In this document: one piece after another, positions 18,258 to 26,456 of the stretch
Numbering within the stretch: the stretch's first letter is position 1
Layout: each line of letters opens with the position of its first letter
Assembly (NCBI GenBank): GCA_902800715.1
Contig: CADCFN010000004.1
Span: forward strand, 62,001-126,000
DNA from: an uncultured Bacteroidales bacterium
GTDB taxonomy: Bacteria; Bacteroidota; Bacteroidia; Bacteroidales; Muribaculaceae
Direction: 5' to 3'
DNA: 64,000 nt
Notes under the pieces: generated by a model
Told to the model about the DNA's origin: nothing
Databases searched by the model: none
Seen by the model: only the letters and a program-made list of their open reading frames with translations
Program-made: the position numbers and the translations under genes

Positions 18258-20135
18258 ATGACTAACGACTATGATGTCATAGTGGTGGGTGCCGGTCATG
18301 CCGGTTGTGAGGCGGCTTGTACTTCGGCTCGCTTAGGGTCGCGCACGCTCCTTATCACGATAGACATGAATAAGGTGGCGCAGATGAGTTGCAATCCTGC
18401 CGTTGGCGGTATTGCCAAGGGGCAAATCGTGCGCGAAATTGATGCATTGGGCGGACAGATGGGCATCGTTACTGACCGTAGCAGCATCCAATTCCGCATG
18501 CTCAATCGCAGCAAGGGGCCTGCCATGTGGAGCCCACGTTCACAGAGCGACCGCCAGCAGTTCATCCTTGAATGGCGCGAAGTGCTTGAGAATACGCCAA
18601 ATCTGTCCATGTGGCAGGATTCAGTCAATGAATTTATCATTGAGGGTGGGGTAGTGAAGGGTGTGAAAACCGCCCTCGGCATCACATTTAATGCTAAGGC
18701 TGTCATCCTCACAGCTGGCACATTCTTGAACGGATTGATGCATGTGGGACGTGTTCAAACTCCTGGTGGCCGTGTTTCAGAACCGCCTGCACGAGGTATT
18801 ACCGAGCAGTTGGCTTCCCTCGGTTTCACCGTGGGCCGCATGAAGACGGGAACGCCACCGCGTCTTGACGAGCGCACCATCGATTTCTCGCAGTGCATCA
18901 AGCAGGAAGGGGAGCACGATTTTCATCATTTTTCTTTCATGCCTGGGGTGACTTCCAAGCTGCCTCAGCGTCCGTGCTGGATTGTCCACACCAATGAGAA
19001 AGTTCATGAGGTGCTGCGTGAAGGCTTGCCACAATCACCGCTCTATAATGGTCAAATCACGAGCATCGGGCCCCGTTATTGCCCCAGCATCGAGACCAAA
19101 ATCGTGACCTTTGCCGACAAGACATCGCATCAGCTTTTCATCGAGCCTGAAGGTGCTACAACACATGAGATGTACCTCAATGGCTTCTCTTCGTCGCTGC
19201 CCTGGGATGTGCAGATTGAGGCATTGCGCCACATTCCGGCGCTCGAGAATGTACACGCATTCCGACCCGGCTATGCCATCGAATACGATTTCTTTGATCC
19301 CACCCAGCTCAATCACACACTAGAGTCCAAACTCGTCAAGAACCTGTTCCTGGCTGGTCAGGTTAACGGGACAACGGGCTATGAGGAAGCGGCAGGGCAG
19401 GGACTCGTTGCCGGCATCAACGCCCACCAGAATATCACGGGCGGCGAGCCGTTCACTCTGGCCCGCAACGAGGCCTATATCGGGGTGCTGATTGACGACC
19501 TGGTGACCTGTGGCGTGGATGAGCCTTACCGCATGTTCACATCGCGTGCCGAGCATCGCATCCTGTTGCGTCAGGATGATGCCGACATGCGCCTCACCGA
19601 GAAAGGCTACCGCTTGGGGCTCGCGACTCAGGAGAGATATGAACTCATGTGCGCTAAGAGGAGACAAGTGGAAGACCTCACGGCATTCTGCCGCGAATAT
19701 ACCGTCAAGGCCGTTGTCATCAACCCCGTGCTTGAGGCTCATGGTATGCAGCCCTTGACTCAAGGACAACGCTTGCATGACTTGCTGCTGCGTCCGCAGT
19801 TGACAATGTCAATCCTTGCCGAGGCGTTGCCTGATTTGCAGTCGCAGATTGATAAACTGGAGGCTGCACGTCGCGATGAAATCGTTGAGGCGATCGAGAT
19901 TGCCATCAAGTACCGTGGCTACATCGAGCGCGAAACACTCATTGCCGACAGGGTTGCGCGACTCGACAATGTTACACTCAAGGGTAAATTTGATTACTCC
20001 CAGATTCACCAGATTTCAACCGAAGCGCGCCAGAAACTCCAAGCCATAGACCCTGAAACGGTGGGGCAGGCTTCGCGCATACCTGGTGTGTCACCAAGCG
20101 ATATCAATATCCTGCTCGTTTTGTTGGGCAGATGA
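18258..20135 (+). CDS. mnmG: tRNA uridine 5-carboxymethylaminomethyl modification enzyme MnmG (GidA)
   Basis: 625 residues from the ATG at 18258; the TTG at 18240 overlaps the ybeY stop and is unlikely. The FAD-binding Rossmann motif VVGAGHAGCEAA is at the N-terminus, followed by NPAVGGIAKGQIVREIDALGG and the GTFLNG and MKTGTPPRL signatures of MnmG. With MnmE it installs the carboxymethylaminomethyl group on wobble uridine 34 of several tRNAs. Length matches the family (about 620). An exact parS site begins 2 bp after the stop codon; gidA is frequently near the replication origin in bacteria, which agrees with parS. Confidence 0.97.
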   Translation: MTNDYDVIVVGAGHAGCEAACTSARLGSRTLLITIDMNKVAQMSCNPAVGGIAKGQIVREIDALGGQMGIVTDRSSIQFRMLNRSKGPAMWSPRSQSDRQQFILEWREVLENTPNLSMWQDSVNEFIIEGGVVKGVKTALGITFNAKAVILTAGTFLNGLMHVGRVQTPGGRVSEPPARGITEQLASLGFTVGRMKTGTPPRLDERTIDFSQCIKQEGEHDFHHFSFMPGVTSKLPQRPCWIVHTNEKVHEVLREGLPQSPLYNGQITSIGPRYCPSIETKIVTFADKTSHQLFIEPEGATTHEMYLNGFSSSLPWDVQIEALRHIPALENVHAFRPGYAIEYDFFDPTQLNHTLESKLVKNLFLAGQVNGTTGYEEAAGQGLVAGINAHQNITGGEPFTLARNEAYIGVLIDDLVTCGVDEPYRMFTSRAEHRILLRQDDADMRLTEKGYRLGLATQERYELMCAKRRQVEDLTAFCREYTVKAVVINPVLEAHGMQPLTQGQRLHDLLLRPQLTMSILAEALPDLQSQIDKLEAARRDEIVEAIEIAIKYRGYIERETLIADRVARLDNVTLKGKFDYSQIHQISTEARQKLQAIDPETVGQASRIPGVSPSDINILLVLLGR

Positions 20136-20137
20136 TT

Positions 20138-20153
20138 TGTTCCACGTGAAACA
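20138..20153. promoter_or_regulatory. parS site 1 (ParB-binding)
   Basis: TGTTCCACGTGAAACA matches the broadly conserved chromosomal parS consensus TGTTNCACGTGAAACA at every position. It lies between mnmG and apt, 1.1 kb from a second exact site. ParB (Spo0J) binds parS, spreads, and with ParA and SMC organises origin segregation. Confidence 0.9.
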
Positions 20154-20179
20154 ATTATAACTTAAAATACTGATTTACA

Positions 20180-20713
20180 ATGAATAAGCAAGAATTAGAA
20201 AAAGTAAAAAGTGTGGTGCGCAACATCCCAGACTTTCCTGTTCCAGGCATCCAGTTCAAGGACCTGACCACAGCATTTAAGGATCCCGAGGCCCTGCAAA
20301 TCATGACCCGTGCCATGGCAGATTTGTACCGTGACGCTGGCGTCACCAAGGTGGTGGGTATCGAGGCTCGCGGCTTCATCGGTGGCTCCATTCTCGCTAC
20401 CCAGTTGAATGCTGGTTTCGTGCCCCTGCGCAAGCCGGGCAAGCTGCCTGCCATGGTAATCCAGAAGTCCTATACCAAGGAATACGGCACCGACACCATC
20501 GAGATTCATCAGGATGCAATCACCCCTGACGATGTGGTGGTCATCCATGACGACCTGTTGGCTACCGGTGGCACCATGCTCGCAGCCTATGAGTTGGTGA
20601 AGTCGATGAATCCCAAGAAGGTTTATATCAACTTCATCTGCGACCTCGCTGACCTGCATGGACGTGATGTCTTCCCGCCTGACGTGGAAATCACCTCCCT
20701 GTTCACCTTCTGA
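20180..20713 (+). CDS. apt: Adenine phosphoribosyltransferase
   Basis: 177 residues, standard for Apt. It converts adenine and PRPP to AMP and pyrophosphate (purine salvage, cytosol). Motifs are FPVPGIQFKDLTTAF at the N-terminus, GIEARGFIGGSILA in the core, and the PRPP-binding loop VVVIHDDLLATGGTM; the last normally reads VxxVDDLxATGGT, so the Val-Asp position is Ile-His here, which is within family variation. It is followed by uvrC after 49 bp. Confidence 0.96.
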   Translation: MNKQELEKVKSVVRNIPDFPVPGIQFKDLTTAFKDPEALQIMTRAMADLYRDAGVTKVVGIEARGFIGGSILATQLNAGFVPLRKPGKLPAMVIQKSYTKEYGTDTIEIHQDAITPDDVVVIHDDLLATGGTMLAAYELVKSMNPKKVYINFICDLADLHGRDVFPPDVEITSLFTF

Positions 20714-20762
20714 TAAGATTATAGTACCTATCGAATCTATAGTCTAGGATTGACGGGCACCC

Positions 20763-22586
20763 ATGACCGACGAGCTCAAGCTGAAATTGTCGTTGCTCCC
20801 CGATGAGCCGGGCGTTTACCGCTACCGCAATCGGGAGGGTGTCATCATCTATGTGGGTAAGGCAAAGAACCTCAAGCGCCGCGTCCATTCCTATTTCAAC
20901 CGTGAGCACACTTCGGTGCGCACCACGATGCTTGTGCGCAATATTGCCGACCTGGAATATACCGTGGTCAACACCGAGGAGGAGGCGCTCGACCTGGAAA
21001 ATGCCCTCATCAAGGAGTACCAGCCGCGCTATAACGTGCTGCTCAAGGATGACAAAAGCTATCCGTGGATATGTGTCTCGGGCGGACTTTATCCGCGCGT
21101 GTACATTACCCGCGACGCACGGCTCAAGGGTGACCGCTTCTATGGTCCGTATCCACGTGCCGAGGTGGCTAAGGTACTCATCGATACCATCCGTCAAATC
21201 TATCCGCTGCGCACTTGCCGCCTAAATGTTTCACGTGAAACAATCGAAGCCGACAAGCACCGCTTGTGCCTGCAATACCACATCCATCGTTGTGAGGGCT
21301 GCTGCAAGGGGCTGGTGAGCGCCGAGCGCTATGGGGAATACATCAGTGAGATACGCCAGATTCTCAACGGTGACACCCATCAGTTGATGGATTATCTAAT
21401 GCAGCAGATGCAGCAATTGGCAAGTGAACTGCGCTTTGAGGAGGCAGAAATTATCAAGCGCCGTTACAAACTGCTGGAGCATGTGCGGCGCCGTTCGGTC
21501 ATCGTCAGCCCTTCGATTCACAACATCGACGTGTTCGGACTGTTGCGTGACGAGGATGCCGCGTGGGTCAACTTCATGCACATGCGGGGTGGGGCAGTGG
21601 TGCAGTCCTATACGCTCGAGTACCGTCTCTCGACCCATGACGAGACCGATGCCGAAATCATGTCGATGGCGATAGCCGAGGTGCGGCAACGCTTTGCCGA
21701 GACCTATGCCCGCGACCGTGTGACCGAGGTAACGGTCAATGTGTTGCCCGACGTGGAGTTTGCCGGTCTCACGTTTGCCATCCCGCAGCGTGGTGACAAG
21801 AAGAAACTGCTGGACATCGCCATCAAAAATGCGACCCAGAAGCGCACCGACCGTCTGCGCATGATGGAAAAGCTCAACCCTGAGCAGCGCACCACGCGCA
21901 CGCTGACCATCATCCAGCGCGACTTGCATCTGTCAGTCCTGCCGCGCCACATCGAGTGCTTTGATAACAGCAACATCAGCGGGTCTAGTCCCGTGGCATC
22001 GTGTGTCGTGTTCCGCAACGCCAAGCCCGCCAAGAAGGAGTACCGCCATTTCAACATCAAGACCGTGGAGGGGTCCGATGACTTCGCTTCGATGCGTGAG
22101 GTTATCAACCGTCGATACACCCGCTTGGTACAGGAAGAACAGGACTTGCCTCAACTGCTCATCGTGGACGGTGGCAAGGGTCAGGTGACGTCGGCTGTCG
22201 AGGCGCTGGACCAGATCGGTTTGCAGGGACAGATTGCCGTCGTGGGTATCGCCAAGCGCCTGAACGAGGTCTTTTTCCCGGGTGACAGTGTTCCGTTGTA
22301 TATCGACAAGAACAGCGAGACATTACATGTCATTCAGCGCCTGCGCGACGAGGCTCACCGCTTTGCTATCACTTTCCACCGCAAGCAGCGCAGCAAGGGA
22401 CAGGTTCACAGTGCCCTTGACGAGGTGCCAGGCATTGGTCCCAAGACGCGCACCCTGCTGCTCAAGCATTTCAAGTCACTCAAGCGCATCAAGGAAGCCA
22501 GCGAGGAAGAGCTTGCCTCCCTCATCGGTCCTGCCAAGGCGCACAAACTATACAATGACCTGCAAACGACCACGCCAGTGCAGTGA
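20763..22586 (+). CDS. uvrC: UvrABC system protein C, excinuclease subunit
   Basis: 607 residues. Domains in order: GIY-YIG nuclease (about 12-90, PGVYRYRNREGVIIYVGKAKNLKRR), a Cys-containing segment (CLQYHIHRCEGCCKG), a UvrB/UvrC interaction helix pair (about 205-240, ELRFEEAEIIKRRYKLLEHV), an RNase H-like 5' nuclease domain (about 370-500, HIECFDNSNISGSSPVAS, LLIVDGGKGQ) and C-terminal helix-hairpin-helix (VPGIGPKTRTLLLKHF). It makes both incisions in nucleotide excision repair. A perfect parS palindrome is embedded in the reading frame at 21227-21242, where it encodes NVSRET. Confidence 0.97.
   Translation: MTDELKLKLSLLPDEPGVYRYRNREGVIIYVGKAKNLKRRVHSYFNREHTSVRTTMLVRNIADLEYTVVNTEEEALDLENALIKEYQPRYNVLLKDDKSYPWICVSGGLYPRVYITRDARLKGDRFYGPYPRAEVAKVLIDTIRQIYPLRTCRLNVSRETIEADKHRLCLQYHIHRCEGCCKGLVSAERYGEYISEIRQILNGDTHQLMDYLMQQMQQLASELRFEEAEIIKRRYKLLEHVRRRSVIVSPSIHNIDVFGLLRDEDAAWVNFMHMRGGAVVQSYTLEYRLSTHDETDAEIMSMAIAEVRQRFAETYARDRVTEVTVNVLPDVEFAGLTFAIPQRGDKKKLLDIAIKNATQKRTDRLRMMEKLNPEQRTTRTLTIIQRDLHLSVLPRHIECFDNSNISGSSPVASCVVFRNAKPAKKEYRHFNIKTVEGSDDFASMREVINRRYTRLVQEEQDLPQLLIVDGGKGQVTSAVEALDQIGLQGQIAVVGIAKRLNEVFFPGDSVPLYIDKNSETLHVIQRLRDEAHRFAITFHRKQRSKGQVHSALDEVPGIGPKTRTLLLKHFKSLKRIKEASEEELASLIGPAKAHKLYNDLQTTTPVQ
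21227..21242. promoter_or_regulatory. parS site 2 (ParB-binding), inside uvrC
   Basis: TGTTTCACGTGAAACA is a perfect 16-bp palindrome identical to the consensus chromosomal parS. It is inside the uvrC coding sequence, as parS sites often are inside genes. Confidence 0.93.
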
Positions 22587-22625
22587 GTCGCTAGCCAGTG
22601 TCTTAATTTCTAAACCTCAGACTGA

Positions 22626-23492
22626 ATGATGAAACAGTTGTTGATTTTTGGGAATACTTATCAGCAGGAAGATGTCAGCAAGGTGCTGTCGCTGCTGGAA
22701 TACCTGCGCGGACGCGGCTTGGATGTCGCTGTCGAGCGCGAATACCTGCAGTTCCTGAATGGCGGTAAGCAGACGAGTCTTGCGTCTTTTGAAGCAAATC
22801 GTTTGCCTGATGCCGATATGGCATTATCACTGGGTGGTGACGGCACGTTTCTCACCACGGCGATGTGGGTGTCACCACAGGGAATGCCCATTTTAGGAAT
22901 CAATTTGGGCCATTTGGGCTATTTGACTGCAGGACACCTCGACGAGAAAATCAGTCTGATTGACGAGGTCCTGGCTGGCAATTACCGCATCGAGGAGCGC
23001 ACAATGCTGCAGGTGTCGTGTGATGCCGTTGAGATAACGCATCCCTGGGCGCTCAACGAGGTAGCCATCCTGCGACATGACACCTCATCGATGCTGGACA
23101 TGGAAACGCGGTTGCGTGGACATGAACTCACCGTTTATCGTGGTGACGGCTTGATTGTGAGCACGCCGACAGGTTCAACAGCTTACAACATGAGTGTGGG
23201 CGGTCCCATTCTGGAGCCCACCACGTCATGTCTTGTGTTGTCGCCCATCTCGCCCCATTCGCTGACGATGCGCCCGCTCGTGGTGCGTGATGACAGTGAG
23301 ATTGCTGTTCGCACTTATTCTCGTGCCGAGCGCTATGAGGTGAGTATTGACGGTGAGGTGACCTTGTGCCCCACGGGCTCAACGCTGACTATTATGCGTG
23401 CGCCTTACTGTGCCCGTGTGGTACAGTTGTTGGGCAACAACTTTGCCAGTACCCTGCGCCAGAAACTCCTGTGGGGTACCGACCAGCGCTGA
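22626..23492 (+). CDS. nadK: NAD kinase
   Basis: 288 residues (or 287 from the second ATG at 22629). It phosphorylates NAD+ to NADP+ in the cytosol. The signature GGDGT is at about 70-74 (ALSLGGDGTFLTTAM), followed by GINLGHLGYLTA, the conserved NE of WALNEVAIL, and the DGLIVSTPTGSTAYNMSVGGPI substrate loop. It lies 39 bp after uvrC in the same direction. In Bacteroides, as I recall, nadK neighbours pdxJ; here pdxJ is about 35 kb further on. Confidence 0.96.
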   Translation: MMKQLLIFGNTYQQEDVSKVLSLLEYLRGRGLDVAVEREYLQFLNGGKQTSLASFEANRLPDADMALSLGGDGTFLTTAMWVSPQGMPILGINLGHLGYLTAGHLDEKISLIDEVLAGNYRIEERTMLQVSCDAVEITHPWALNEVAILRHDTSSMLDMETRLRGHELTVYRGDGLIVSTPTGSTAYNMSVGGPILEPTTSCLVLSPISPHSLTMRPLVVRDDSEIAVRTYSRAERYEVSIDGEVTLCPTGSTLTIMRAPYCARVVQLLGNNFASTLRQKLLWGTDQR

Positions 23493-23522
23493 TTGCGCTA
23501 TCATCGGCAGGCTAGAAATCAA

Positions 23523-23553
23523 AAGGGCGTCGACCATCATGATCGGCGCCCTT
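23523..23553. terminator. Bidirectional terminator between nadK and glycosyltransferase
   Basis: An 11-bp stem AAGGGCGTCGA / TCGGCGCCCTT (one wobble) with a 9-nt loop, between convergent genes; the minus-strand side continues into TTTTGATTT. Confidence 0.75.
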
Positions 23554-23580
23554 CTTGATATATCTTATCACGAGTTTGGT

Positions 23581-24720
23581 TTACTCGTACAAGCGGCGGT
23601 GGGTGAGAATCGAGCGGTAGATGTGAATCATGTGGTCGGCAAGCACTTTGCTGGTAAAGCGCTCGGTGTTCTCACGGGATTTAGCCAGCATTTCAGCCTT
23701 CAGACTCTCATTCTCGAGGACGTCACTCAGTTTGTCGGCACCGTCATGTTGGTCAGTGTAGTAGATAGCTCCGTCTCCGCCATATTCCCGTGCCTTGGCC
23801 GAATCCTTGCAGATGACGAGGGCACCGCTACGCTGAGCGTTGATAATCTTGAAGTTATCGCGCATGCGGTCGGTGTTGGGGATGATAACGGCTTTAGCCA
23901 TCTTGCACACGGCGGTGAGGTCGGCATGGTGGATTCTGTCTACCTGTTTGAAGCGGTGGAAGATGTGCAAGTCGTGAGCAGCCTCCTTGATGACTTCATC
24001 AAAAAAGTCGGTGCGGTATCCCAGCAGTACAATAGAAATCTTGCGGTTGCGCAGCTCGTGAACCAGCTTCATGGCTTCTACCAGGTTGTCGTCAGAGTTG
24101 AATCGTCCCTTGTACAGGATGAATTGCTCGGGAAGATGGTACTTTTCGCGCAGGATGTCAAACATGTTCTCGGGCACCGATTCATCGCAGCCATCGAAGT
24201 AGCAAGGATGCACCACCTCGACATTGTCGGGATGTACATGATAGTGGTCCACAATTACCTGGCGGTCTTCCTCGTTGAGGGCAACCACACACTTGGCAAA
24301 CTTGCACGCCTTGCGGGCGCGACGTTGCATGAGCATGCGCTTCATCCAACTGCTCTCGCAGTGATACAGCGGGTCGGTCATGGTAAACACGGTGGGGAAG
24401 CTGCTGCCGTTGAAGCCTGCAGGCAGTCCATCGTCAATACCATGGAATGTGTTTACGCCATGGGCCTTAGCCGACCTGACGATACCCGACTTGCGATACC
24501 ATCTTTCCTTGTCGTGGATGTGGTTGCGCGGGAATTTCACGCGCACGCTGTCCTCGTTGTACAGCGCCGTGAGCCTTTTATTCCGCTCGTTCTTAGGGGA
24601 ATAAAGAATGTAATAGTTGTCGGGATAATGTTTGGCAAGCGCCTTGATAAGGATGCGTCCATAGTATGACGTATCATTGTTCTCCATTATTATGCGGCGA
24701 CCACCGTAACCTACTACCAT
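23581..24720 (-). CDS. Glycosyltransferase, GT4-like (GT-B fold)
   Basis: 379 residues. It begins MVVGYGGRRIIMENNDTSYYGRILIKAL, the family N-terminal nucleotide; VFTMTDPLYH and VVALNEEDRQVIVDHYHVHPDNVEVVHPCYF precede the C-terminal donor domain (FILYKGRFNSDDNLVEAMKLV, IVLLGYRT). The usual EX7E region is diverged (INAQRSGALVICKDSA), so donor specificity cannot be guessed. It is a single gene with a candidate TAATTTTG -7 box at 24787-24794 (minus), divergent from the DUF4923 lipoprotein. Probably acts in cell-surface polysaccharide synthesis. Confidence 0.82.
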   Translation of the reverse strand: MVVGYGGRRIIMENNDTSYYGRILIKALAKHYPDNYYILYSPKNERNKRLTALYNEDSVRVKFPRNHIHDKERWYRKSGIVRSAKAHGVNTFHGIDDGLPAGFNGSSFPTVFTMTDPLYHCESSWMKRMLMQRRARKACKFAKCVVALNEEDRQVIVDHYHVHPDNVEVVHPCYFDGCDESVPENMFDILREKYHLPEQFILYKGRFNSDDNLVEAMKLVHELRNRKISIVLLGYRTDFFDEVIKEAAHDLHIFHRFKQVDRIHHADLTAVCKMAKAVIIPNTDRMRDNFKIINAQRSGALVICKDSAKAREYGGDGAIYYTDQHDGADKLSDVLENESLKAEMLAKSRENTERFTSKVLADHMIHIYRSILTHRRLYE

Positions 24721-24786
24721 AAGATAATTCTATTATATTGTGTTTTTGTTTGCTTGTTTTGAATGCTCTAATACGCTAAAAGCGTG

Positions 24787-24794
24787 CAAAATTA
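24787..24794 (-). promoter_or_regulatory. Candidate -7 box (TAATTTTG) for glycosyltransferase
   Basis: Minus-strand TAATTTTG, 67 bp before the start at 24720; no obvious TTTG at -33. Confidence 0.45.
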
Positions 24795-24847
24795 CTACTT
24801 TTTTTTCTTTGAGCGGTTTTTTGTGCCGATTTTTATCATTTTTCACT

Positions 24848-24855
24848 TAACTTTG
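24848..24855 (+). promoter_or_regulatory. Candidate -7 box (TAACTTTG) for DUF4923 lipoprotein
   Basis: TAACTTTG 17 bp before the ATG at 24873, with TTTG at 24820-24823 (24-bp gap, slightly long). It implies a short leader. Confidence 0.55.
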
Positions 24856-24872
24856 CCCTAAAAATAGAGATT

Positions 24873-25481
24873 ATGAAAAAGTATTTATCGTTTTTTAGTG
24901 CTGTTCTGCTGGTGTTCACATCATGTGCAACGTCAAGGCACGCCTCCTCTAGCCGGGACCTGAATCCCAACGAAGTGTTCACGGTTACCGACGAGGACAT
25001 CGCCCGTGAGACCTTGCAAATCAATCATGCCCTCAAGGGTGAGTGGAAATACAACGGACCGGCTGTTGACGTGAGCGGGAAAAACCTGCTTGCTGGAGTG
25101 GGGAAACCCATTGCTAAAGGAAAACTCAAGAAAAAGCTTAAAAATGCTTTTAAAAAGATTGGCCTGGATAAGGCTCGTCCGCAATTCACCTTTAACGATG
25201 ACGGTACTTGTACAATCAGGTTGCTGGGTGTGAATCTCAACGGGCAATACAATTACAATCCTGATACCGAAAAAATCGCCTTAAAATGGCATGGTGTGCC
25301 CCTGAATGCCAGTCTCAAGCGCGACGGCAAGAAGAAGCTGCGGCTGACCTTTGAAGCCGACAAACTGCTGCGCCTGCTGTCATTGGCGAGCAGAGTGAGC
25401 GACAGCTCAGCCCTTAAGGCGCTTGGCACGCTGCTGGACAACTATGAGGACATCATGGTGGGCTTCGAACTCAAGCAGTAA
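24873..25481 (+). CDS. DUF4923-like lipoprotein
   Basis: 202 residues with lipoprotein signal MKKYLSFFSAVLLVFTSC (Cys about 18). The body (LKGEWKYNGPAVDVSGKNLLAGVGKPIAKGKL, PQFTFNDDGTCTIRLLGVNLNGQYNYN, LRLTFEADKLLRLLSLASRV) is a lipocalin-like beta pattern that I recognise as the Bacteroidota DUF4923 family. A paralogue with the same plan is at 49882-50568 in this window: signal, GxW/YY segment, internal F-x-GKVKGI-x-L-x-GTYTFD-type strands, and a C-terminal FGVRLGFE-like end. Function unknown; location is probably the inner face of the outer membrane. Confidence 0.8.
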   Translation: MKKYLSFFSAVLLVFTSCATSRHASSSRDLNPNEVFTVTDEDIARETLQINHALKGEWKYNGPAVDVSGKNLLAGVGKPIAKGKLKKKLKNAFKKIGLDKARPQFTFNDDGTCTIRLLGVNLNGQYNYNPDTEKIALKWHGVPLNASLKRDGKKKLRLTFEADKLLRLLSLASRVSDSSALKALGTLLDNYEDIMVGFELKQ

Positions 25482-25507
25482 CGCCACGGTAGTGCTGAAA
25501 AGCCATA

Positions 25508-25548
25508 AATCAAGAGTGGAATCCATCAATCGGATTCCACTCTTGATT
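25508..25548. terminator. Strong bidirectional terminator
   Basis: A perfect 17-bp stem (AATCAAGAGTGGAATCC and its complement) with a 7-nt loop, lying between two convergent genes. Confidence 0.85.
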
Positions 25549-25575
25549 ATGTTTATCTGTATCGGTCAACAGCCC

Positions 25576-26187
25576 TTAACGGCGGGGAGGCTGACTCATC
25601 TGGTGCTTGCCCTGGTTGACAGCCTGCCTTTTGCTCATGCCGGGCTGGCTCTTGCTGCCAGGTTGGCTCTTGTATCCAGGCTGGCCCATCATACTGCCAG
25701 AACCGGGCTTGGGCTGCGATTTGCTTTCAGGAGCGCCAAAGGTGCGGCCGCTGTAGGCACTGTGGTCAAAGTAGCGGTTAGAACCCTTGTAAACCTGGTA
25801 TCCCGGAGGTGCTGCATAGTAGAAGCGATCCTTAGGATAGCGGTTGTAGATTGTGAATACAAACCGCCTGTTGTCCCACGATACAGGACGATAGAAGTAC
25901 TCAAGCGTCATGTACATCTGATACTGCGCAGGCGAGAGCACATAGCGCAGCTCGTTGTTGCGGCGGGTCCAGAAGGTGCCGAAGATGTCATCATACGCAT
26001 CAAGACACATGATATAGTCGATGTTGATTTCATACACGGCATTATACTGGTCGGCACTCAGTGCCAGCTCGTAAGCCATCTTGTCCGTCAGGAAGAACGC
26101 TTTATCGCGTGCTGCCTTGTAACTCATTGCGTTGGCGGCTGCCCCGAGAGCCAAGATTGCCACCATTGTTAAGATAAACCTTTTCAT
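25576..26187 (-). CDS. Small exported protein with low-complexity C-terminus, unknown function
   Basis: 203 residues. A signal peptide (MKRFILTMVAILALGAAANA) leads into a helical region with LTDKMAYELALSADQYNAVYEINIDY, a spacing (LT-x2-M-x2-EL-x-L-x2-Q) reminiscent of periplasmic Spy/CpxP-like helical proteins, although no family can be named. After residue about 130 it turns into a Gly/Ser/Gln/Pro/Lys-rich tail with repeated SQPG and QPGYKSQ units, ending QPPRR. Basic low-complexity tails of this kind could bind polyanions; this is inference only. It has the best-formed promoter of the window (26226-26257). Confidence 0.78.
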   Translation of the reverse strand: MKRFILTMVAILALGAAANAMSYKAARDKAFFLTDKMAYELALSADQYNAVYEINIDYIMCLDAYDDIFGTFWTRRNNELRYVLSPAQYQMYMTLEYFYRPVSWDNRRFVFTIYNRYPKDRFYYAAPPGYQVYKGSNRYFDHSAYSGRTFGAPESKSQPKPGSGSMMGQPGYKSQPGSKSQPGMSKRQAVNQGKHQMSQPPRR

Positions 26188-26225
26188 AGTGCGTATGTTT
26201 TATCGTTATTAAATGTTTGTTGCCT

Positions 26226-26257
26226 CAAAATTAGCCACATTGTTGATTTGTTGCAAA
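26226..26257 (-). promoter_or_regulatory. Bacteroidota promoter (TTTG-N20-TAATTTTG)
   Basis: On the minus strand, TTTG (plus 26254-26257) is separated by 20 bp from TAATTTTG (plus 26226-26233), matching both consensus elements and their spacing. It lies 39 bp upstream of the start at 26187. Confidence 0.8.
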
Positions 26258-26441
26258 TATTTTAGACAAATATTCATAAACAATCGACTAATCATCCATG
26301 AAATCTGCATATTTAATGCCAATAATCTGTGATAAATTGCGTTATTGCCGCTGTTGAGGGCGACGGGTCGATTATTATAGACGAACGAGTCCATTTACAC
26401 GATTTTTGGGCACTTGTTTATCGTGTTTCGGGGTTTATTTG

Positions 26442-26449
26442 TAATTTTG
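26442..26449 (+). promoter_or_regulatory. -7 box (TAATTTTG) almost touching the GH3 start codon
   Basis: TAATTTTG ends 7 bp before the ATG at 26457, so a transcript would start within a few nucleotides of the start codon. No clear TTTG at -33 is present. Confidence 0.55.
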
Positions 26450-26456
26450 CACTTGT

